From the NCBI GenBank assembly GCA_016200005.1, contig JACQFP010000050.1, forward strand, positions 1-64,000: a DNA stretch of 64,000 nucleotides, given 5' to 3'. Source of the stretch: Verrucomicrobiota bacterium. GTDB taxonomy: Bacteria; Verrucomicrobiota; Verrucomicrobiia; Limisphaerales; PALSA-1396. The notes beneath the pieces are model-generated. The model was not told the DNA's origin. It searched no databases and saw only the letters and a program-made list of their open reading frames with translations. The position numbers and the translations under genes are program-made. Numbering within the stretch: position 1 is the stretch's first letter; every line of letters starts with the position of its first letter. Positions 59,164-64,000 of the stretch are shown one piece after another.

Positions 59164-59796
59164 TCAGTCTTGCTGGAGGAATAGTTGAATGGCGCGTTGA
59201 TAATCCTCAGGTTGATCAATGTCGAGGTCGAGACCGGGGTCATCCAGATTGCAAAGCCTCAAATCCTCCTGCTCAAGAAACTGCTTGAGGTCCTGCGCCG
59301 TTGAATCTTGCAGCCGGTGAAAAGCAGCCGCCGACAACAACACCGGATGGCGACGATGACCGCCTTGAAATGGCAGGCAAATCTCTTGAGGATGAGCGGT
59401 GGCGAATTCAATCAGCGCGCGCAACGTTTTGGACTGCAAGTGTGGTTGGTCGCCGAGCACCAATACCCAATGGGTCAAGCCAGCCCGCCAACCCGTCCAG
59501 CCAGCCGCGCATTGGATGGAACTGAACATTCCGCGCTGCGGTGCGGGATTCAGAATTCGATCTTCTCTTGGAAAGCGGAGTCGATCCAGTTCACTCGTCA
59601 TATCCTGATCATCCGCCGCGCAGACCATGGCGATTTGTCCCGCACCGAGTTTTTTCCACTGCTCAACCAGGTGACCGATCACGGACGTGCCGCCCCAAGG
59701 CAAAAGCATTTTGGGCCGCCCCATCCGCGAAGAAGCTCCGGCGGCAAGGAGAACGACTCCGAGCGAGAACAGATTTGAAGTCGCTGGCGAAGGCAT
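59164..59796 (-). CDS. MobA/MocA-like nucleotidyltransferase
   Basis: 210 residues. NTP-binding LGVVLLAAGASSRMGRPKML with PWGGTSVIGHLVEQW, the metal-binding WVLVLGDQPHLQSKTLRALI and GHRRHPVLLSAAAF, and the C-terminal DLDIDQPEDYQRAI are characteristic of CTP:molybdopterin cytidylyltransferase (MocA) proteins, which mature the cofactor for xanthine-dehydrogenase-type enzymes. No molybdoenzyme is in the window, so the exact nucleotide and acceptor are inferred only from family resemblance. Confidence 0.88.
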   Translation of the reverse strand: MPSPATSNLFSLGVVLLAAGASSRMGRPKMLLPWGGTSVIGHLVEQWKKLGAGQIAMVCAADDQDMTSELDRLRFPREDRILNPAPQRGMFSSIQCAAGWTGWRAGLTHWVLVLGDQPHLQSKTLRALIEFATAHPQEICLPFQGGHRRHPVLLSAAAFHRLQDSTAQDLKQFLEQEDLRLCNLDDPGLDLDIDQPEDYQRAIQLFLQQD

Positions 59797-59844
59797 GAAT
59801 TTGTTTTGATCAGAACTTTAATCAAGCGTTCGGCAAACGGTAAT

Positions 59845-61125
59845 TCATTTTTGTTCCGTTCCGTCCAACCGGCCGTATTTCCGGATCTCCGGCCAGATAA
59901 GGGCCGTGGCGACGACGACGAGGACGGTTCCCATTCCACCTGACACCACCGCGAACACGGGACCAAGCAAGTGCGCCACGAAACCCGATTCAAACCCGCC
60001 GAGTTCGTTGGAAGTGCCGATGAACAAGCTGTTAACCGCGGAAACGCGCCCCCGCTTCGCGTCGGGTGTGAGCAATTGCACCAGCGTGTGGCGCACCACC
60101 ACGCTGATGTTGTCCACCGCACCGCAGACAAAAAGCATGACCATGGCAAACCAGAATGAGGTTGAAAAACCAAAGGCCACCGTGGCCACTCCAAAAATCG
60201 CCACCGCCCAGAGCATCGCGCGCCCGGCTTTTTCCATGGGTGGACGGTGGGCCAGAATCATCGCTGAAAGCAGCGAACCCAAGGGCAACGCGGCCTGCAG
60301 CCAGCCCAGTCCCGTCGGGCCGACGCGTAAAATGTCCTTGGCATAAACCGGCAGCAGCGCCGTGGCGCCACCCAGCAACACGGCAAACATATCGAGTGAA
60401 ATGATGCCGAACAGAATCCGGGTGTCGAAGACGAATCTGAAACCGGCGATCAAACTCTTGATCGTCATGTCTTCCCTGGCGGCGACAACCCGGCGGCTGC
60501 GGACAAACCACATCAACCCAACACAAATCAGCACCGCCCCAGTGTTGATTGCATAAACCGAGGCCGCGCTCCGGCTCAACGCAATCAGCATTCCACCCAA
60601 AGCCGGTCCGGCGACCGAGGATAGATGAAAGCTGCCGCTGTTCCACGTCACGGCTTTTGGAAAATTGCTGCGCGACACCAGTTGCGGCATCAAGGCGGCG
60701 CTGGCGGGCCAGAGAAAAGTGCGGGCCGCGCCCGCGGTGAACAAACAAAGATAGATCCAGATTACATCTGCGCGCAGCGTGGAAACCAAAGTCAGCCCCA
60801 GGCTGCACAGCGCGCTGACCGCGATCATCATGAGAACCACGCGCTTGCGGTTGTAATTGTCAGCCACGTGGCCGGCCGGAAGCGTCAGGAACACCATCGG
60901 CACCATTTGCGTCAGACCGACCAGCCCTAGTGCCAGGGCGGAATGCGTTCGTTCGTAAAGCTCCCAGCCCACCGCCACCGTCAGCATCTGCTGTCCGAGC
61001 GACGCGATGAAACGCGCGATCAGATAAAGCAGAAAATCCCGATTCCGCAAAACGGAATAGGGATCATGTGTGGCTGCCAGAGCAGGCAAATTCACCGCTT
61101 CACGGAACGACTCGGGATCATTCAT
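59845..61125 (-). CDS. MFS transporter (enterobactin-exporter/MFS_3 type)
   Basis: ATG 61125 gives 426 residues; the frame to 61164 adds 13. Twelve probable helices with the MFS loop signature GHVADNYNRKRVVLMMIAVS between helices 2 and 3, and ALGLVGLTQMVPMVFLTLPA before it. The N-terminal PYSVLRNRDFLLYLIARFIA and FLWPASAALMPQLVSRSNFP fit the MFS_3/EntS group that exports siderophores or drugs. No siderophore genes are nearby, so the substrate is unknown. Confidence 0.88.
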   Translation of the reverse strand: MNDPESFREAVNLPALAATHDPYSVLRNRDFLLYLIARFIASLGQQMLTVAVGWELYERTHSALALGLVGLTQMVPMVFLTLPAGHVADNYNRKRVVLMMIAVSALCSLGLTLVSTLRADVIWIYLCLFTAGAARTFLWPASAALMPQLVSRSNFPKAVTWNSGSFHLSSVAGPALGGMLIALSRSAASVYAINTGAVLICVGLMWFVRSRRVVAAREDMTIKSLIAGFRFVFDTRILFGIISLDMFAVLLGGATALLPVYAKDILRVGPTGLGWLQAALPLGSLLSAMILAHRPPMEKAGRAMLWAVAIFGVATVAFGFSTSFWFAMVMLFVCGAVDNISVVVRHTLVQLLTPDAKRGRVSAVNSLFIGTSNELGGFESGFVAHLLGPVFAVVSGGMGTVLVVVATALIWPEIRKYGRLDGTEQK

Positions 61126-61187
61126 CGCCTCAATGATTGTCCCGCAAGAAGTTGCCGCGCTCAATAAAACTTTTTACTTCGGCCGAC

Positions 61188-62366
61188 TTAATGGCTTTCC
61201 TCCCGCCAACCCGTCTGGTCAATCCGGCGAAACTCCGCCTGAACGTCCGTGCCCTCGTAAAACGACAGCCAGCCGCGCAACCGCTTGGTCTCGCCGGGCG
61301 CGCAGTCGGGAAATTTCGGGTCGGAATGAAGACACGGACACTTCGCGTTGGCCCACGGATGATGACAGGGATCCCAGGCGGTAATGATCCAGCGTTTGCC
61401 ATCGCTTGACCGGCAGGCCACATAAGGATTGGAAAGAACCTTGTTGTCGTTGGTCTGTTGTTCAAAGCCGCGCGCGCCTTTCAGCATCACGCAATTCTGC
61501 ACGCGCAAATCGCTCAAGGTTTCCTTCGCGCCGTTCTTCAACCAGAGTTCCATGCGCACGGCTTCGCGCGTGGGCACGACCTTCGCGCCAAAGACAATTC
61601 CGTTCGGCAACTTTCGTTCGATGTCGAATGTCCCATCCGCGCGGCGATTCCATTCCAACGGTTCGAGTTTGATGTTTTGTTTCGTCCAGACCGTGGGAAC
61701 GTGTGTGTGCGCCAGATAAGTCAGCCCGAGATTCGACCAGATGGCTTCCGGCACATCAACCACCACGTAACTGTTTTCATCCCACGGCGTGAAGACGCTC
61801 ACCTTGGTTTCACGCTGCGGGTTGACTGCGCCATCGAGAAAGCCGATGCGCGGATGGCGCCCGCCGGGATAAGCCAGAACCAGCAACGGCGCATTGGCGG
61901 GTCGCTTGGGCCGATGGTCAGGAGTGATATTGAATGTTTTCAGCGCGGTGGAAATCTCATTGTCCCCGAGTCCGGTTGCAGACTTGATTTCGTCGGTGGT
62001 GAAGTGATGATACCAAACCATGTTCTGCAACCAGTAACGCAGCTCGGCTTCACCGGCAGGCTTTCGATAATTAGCCGCAGCGTCCTCCGCTCCTTGGAGA
62101 GGCCCAAGGCAGACCGAGGACGCAATCAGAAAACTAAAGAGGAAAAAACAACGGCACTTGGATGTACTCCTCAGAGATTTTTGCAAAACCTGGGCTTTGT
62201 TTCTTCCTCGCCCCGCGACGCAGGAGTGGGGAGAGGACCGAGGAGAGGGGAAATCCCAACAAAAACGCACCTCCTCTCCCCGGCCCTCTCCTCCATCCGA
62301 TGGAGGAGAGGGAGAAAAATCATCGTGCCACTCTCTGTTTCGCGCGTTCTGCAAAAGTCTCTTCAT
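61188..62366 (-). CDS. Secreted protein of unknown function with repeat inserted in signal-peptide region
   Basis: 392 residues if ATG 62366 is used. Removing a 168-bp repeat insertion (62182-62356) would give MKRLLQ joined to KSLRSTSKCRCFFLFSFLIA, a normal signal peptide; without the ATG, TTG 62186 is the nearest in-frame start (332 residues). The mature part is beta-rich (LLVLAYPGGRHPRIGFLDGA, VSVFTPWDENSYVVVDVPEA, THVPTVWTKQNIKLEPLEW) and has two Cys clusters near the end (CHHPWANAKCPCLHSDPKF). It resembles uncharacterised Verrucomicrobia/Planctomycetes proteins; no function can be assigned. Start confidence is low. Confidence 0.6.
   Translation of the reverse strand: MKRLLQNARNREWHDDFSPSPPSDGGEGRGEEVRFCWDFPSPRSSPHSCVAGRGRNKAQVLQKSLRSTSKCRCFFLFSFLIASSVCLGPLQGAEDAAANYRKPAGEAELRYWLQNMVWYHHFTTDEIKSATGLGDNEISTALKTFNITPDHRPKRPANAPLLVLAYPGGRHPRIGFLDGAVNPQRETKVSVFTPWDENSYVVVDVPEAIWSNLGLTYLAHTHVPTVWTKQNIKLEPLEWNRRADGTFDIERKLPNGIVFGAKVVPTREAVRMELWLKNGAKETLSDLRVQNCVMLKGARGFEQQTNDNKVLSNPYVACRSSDGKRWIITAWDPCHHPWANAKCPCLHSDPKFPDCAPGETKRLRGWLSFYEGTDVQAEFRRIDQTGWREESH
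62182..62356. repeat. Repeat element flanked by TGCAAAA in a signal-peptide region
   Basis: TGCAAAA occurs at 62182-62188 and 62350-62356, exactly 168 bp (56 codons) apart. Between them is a GC-rich palindrome set (ctcctccatccgatggagga.. and relatives) of the same style as 49661 and 4997. The flanking copies look like a target-site duplication, although a 7-bp match could be chance. Confidence 0.7.
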
Positions 62367-62423
62367 ACATTGAGAGGTGACTGATGGTTGATTGCATTCT
62401 GGCCGGTTTCGGGCACTGGGGCC

Positions 62424-63200
62424 TTACGGTTTGTCGGCGGGTTTCGGACCGCCAGCAACATGGCGAATTCGGATCTCGCGCAACGCGGCCGTGGTTTGCC
62501 ACGAAGCCAGGCCAAAGGGTTTGGAAAGCTCAATCTCGCCGGCGCGAAGTGAAATCCTGCGTCCTTCAGTGGGCAGGTCCACCAGTTTTTCGTCGTCAAT
62601 CCACGCTTCGATCTTCGCGGTCGTCACGCGCACACGAATGCGATACCAGCGTCCCCGATCGGCTTTGAAGTAATGGGTCGTTTCATTTTCCGATGCGTCC
62701 ATGCCGTCAATGCTCGACAACCCCACCACCGCCCCACCCCAACCGCCAACGATGAAACTGCAAAAGGCGTCGCCCACCGGAAACGTCAGCCCGCAGAAAA
62801 AGTCTGATCCCTCGGCCCGCATAGCTTCGAGTGAGACCTCGTAATTGACCTTCGGAAGTTCATTGGTCCAGACGACGCCTGTCAACGCGGCGCCGGTTCC
62901 CAGCACGAGAGTGCCCGCCTCGCAGTATGCATCACCGTGTCCGCCGAAATCTGTAACGCTCCAGCCCGTCAAAGTCTTGCCGTCGAACAGTGACTTCCAC
63001 CCCTCGCCCACAACCGGCGCGGGCGGTGTGGCTGCCGCCTGCCTGATGATTTCGTCGGCGGCAGTTCGCTCGGCGACCATCCGCTTCTGGTAGTCCGATT
63101 GGGTTTCGATCATGAGTTTGTCTGCTTTGGAAGCACACCCAACCAGCAACACGGCGACCAGGGCGGAACCCCACAAGGTCTGAAACGAGTTTTTGATCAT
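62424..63200 (-). CDS. DUF1080-like lipoprotein
   Basis: ATG 63200 (MIKNSFQTLWGSALVAVLLV) gives 258 residues with lipobox LVGC, so it should be a lipid-anchored periplasmic or surface protein. A helical segment (QSDYQKRMVAERTAADEIIR) precedes a DUF1080/3-keto-disaccharide-hydrolase jelly roll: GWKSLFDGKTLTGWSVTDFG, VNYEVSLEAMRAEGSDFFCG, WYRIRVRVTTAKIEAWIDDE. It probably acts on or binds carbohydrate. It follows the propeller gene by 46 bp on the same strand and is likely co-transcribed. Confidence 0.8.
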   Translation of the reverse strand: MIKNSFQTLWGSALVAVLLVGCASKADKLMIETQSDYQKRMVAERTAADEIIRQAAATPPAPVVGEGWKSLFDGKTLTGWSVTDFGGHGDAYCEAGTLVLGTGAALTGVVWTNELPKVNYEVSLEAMRAEGSDFFCGLTFPVGDAFCSFIVGGWGGAVVGLSSIDGMDASENETTHYFKADRGRWYRIRVRVTTAKIEAWIDDEKLVDLPTEGRRISLRAGEIELSKPFGLASWQTTAALREIRIRHVAGGPKPADKP

Positions 63201-63246
63201 TGAGCAACGATCTGGTTGTTTCTCGTAATTCTTCATTTGCGACTGC

Positions 63247-64000
63247 TTATCGGTGTCCCGCTTTGACCGGTTTGCCGTTCAGGAAATCAATCTCGATCAG
63301 TTTTTCGCTGGTCGGAATTCGGGCCACAACCTTTTTCGTTTGCGTGTTGATGACCGCCCCGGCGTCGGGATAGGCATATTTGCCATCCAGACTGAACGAA
63401 ATCCAGCCGGGCTTGGGTTGCTCGTCCGGGTTGGCGAAGATCGGAACGTCGGCAAGGTGTTTGGGCGGCATGACCGTGGCGTCATAAACAAACACGTAGC
63501 CGTGGACGCCATCGACGACCCAGATTTCCTTTTGATCAGGCCGCAAGTTGATGCCATGACTTGGCGTGCTGTGCGGTTTGCGCGCCGTGGGATTCTTGAT
63601 TTGCGGTATTCGATCCGATGGCGTTTGCGCCTCAACTCGATGAATCACCTTGCCGCTTTTGATATCGCCCACTTCAAACCCCAGCAATCCATCCACGTTG
63701 GCAAAGAGGTATTTCTCATCATCGGTTACGGTAAACGGACGGACGCCCCGGCTGAACGGACCGACCTTGCGGACGATCTTGTGGGTGGCGGTGTCCGCAA
63801 TGAAAACGTAGGGCATCGTCAAGACTTCCAGATACATTCTTGTCCCGGCAGGGTTGCACCAGGTGTTGTGCGGACCGAAGTCGCCAATGGGATTCTCGTC
63901 GTATTGTTTGCCGCGACCGGTTTCAATTCTCGCCCACACCTCGCCATCGGCGGCGTTGAGCACCCACCAGTTCCCATCGTAACGGCACGGCAGATAAATG
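63247..64000 (-). CDS. Beta-propeller (YVTN/PQQ-like) protein, 5' end outside window
   Basis: The frame is open to the right edge, so the N-terminus and any signal are missing; about 250 residues are visible. Repeated blade-like patterns (VFIADTATHKIVRKVGPFSR, YLFANVDGLLGFEVGDIKSG, EIWVVDGVHGYVFVYDATVM) are typical of YVTN/cytochrome-D1-like propellers. The sequence upstream of GTG 63963 continues in frame with LPCRYDGNWWVLNAADG, another blade. Co-oriented with the DUF1080-like lipoprotein, which suggests a shared extracytoplasmic role in carbohydrate or electron transfer; this is inference. Confidence 0.8.
   Translation of the reverse strand, partial: IYLPCRYDGNWWVLNAADGEVWARIETGRGKQYDENPIGDFGPHNTWCNPAGTRMYLEVLTMPYVFIADTATHKIVRKVGPFSRGVRPFTVTDDEKYLFANVDGLLGFEVGDIKSGKVIHRVEAQTPSDRIPQIKNPTARKPHSTPSHGINLRPDQKEIWVVDGVHGYVFVYDATVMPPKHLADVPIFANPDEQPKPGWISFSLDGKYAYPDAGAVINTQTKKVVARIPTSEKLIEIDFLNGKPVKAGHR

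Noticed and set aside
1-64000. Search for tRNA, rRNA and IS transposase genes
   Set aside because: No cloverleaf with TTCGA loop, no rRNA-like segment and no DDE or tyrosine transposase motif was recognised by eye; a covariance-model scan would be needed to exclude tRNAs fully.

Overview
This 64 kb window looks like a chromosomal segment of a Verrucomicrobiota bacterium, probably related to the Pedosphaera/Limisphaera group. That placement is inference. It rests on large secreted proteins ending in a '...TSxLxxW...RFYR...P' domain, DUF1080-type proteins, an IL/AALLLPALSKAK pseudopilin-style helix, GspA/GspB/GspE genes, ebo genes, and a high load of dispersed palindromic repeats. No rRNA, tRNA, CRISPR array, phage or insertion-sequence transposase was seen. 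Most of the window is housekeeping and cell-envelope genes.

Layout. 1-3.1 kb: the end of an Ig/HYR-repeat secreted protein, an outer-membrane barrel and a small membrane protein. 3.2-6.3 kb: uvrB with a translationally coupled lipid kinase. 6.5-15 kb: a PQQ-dehydrogenase/PA14 protein, nagA, a TauE-type permease, an M48 protease and a HEAT/NodB fusion. 15-17.1 kb: ilvB behind a textbook valine leader-peptide attenuator that ordinary ORF calling misses. 17.2-22.3 kb: a DUF1080-like protein, a HAD phosphatase homologue with an altered nucleophile, GT9, a metallophosphoesterase and acylphosphatase. 22.4-35.3 kb: a long minus-strand operon (coiled-coil membrane protein, MoxR, DUF58, BatA-like VWA, iron-type binding protein, ABC permease fused to an NHL propeller, GATase/VWA protein), mostly joined by 1-4 nt overlaps. 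35.5-42.1 kb: FmdB zinc ribbon, NYN nuclease plus VWA, a pseudouridine synthase/methyltransferase fusion, CPBP protease, GspB/GspA. 42.3-46.2 kb: hisC and hisD split by an unknown gene, a RelE/HigA-type toxin-antitoxin pair and a duplicated hisD tail. 46.4-54.2 kb: subtilase, pyrF, eboC/eboE, GspE, a Gfo/Idh oxidoreductase and a VapBC module. 54.3-64 kb: a DinG-like helicase, dusB, an esterase, a MobA-like transferase, an MFS exporter and three secreted proteins, the last cut by the window edge.

The most striking feature is a population of short palindromic repeats and four-copy heptamer arrays that sit in frame inside conserved genes. They occur in UvrB, HisC, Dus, the ABC permease and its binding protein, DUF58, the RluA/RlmI fusion and the signal-peptide region of a secreted protein. 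Several have near-identical relatives elsewhere in the window, and one is flanked by a possible 7-bp target duplication. They resemble in concept the Rickettsia palindromic elements (RPE). In one place a repeat lies exactly at the junction where a permease and a lipoprotein have become a single reading frame. Two further points deserve follow-up: the ilvB attenuator, and the toxin-antitoxin pair bounded by two copies of the hisD 3' end.
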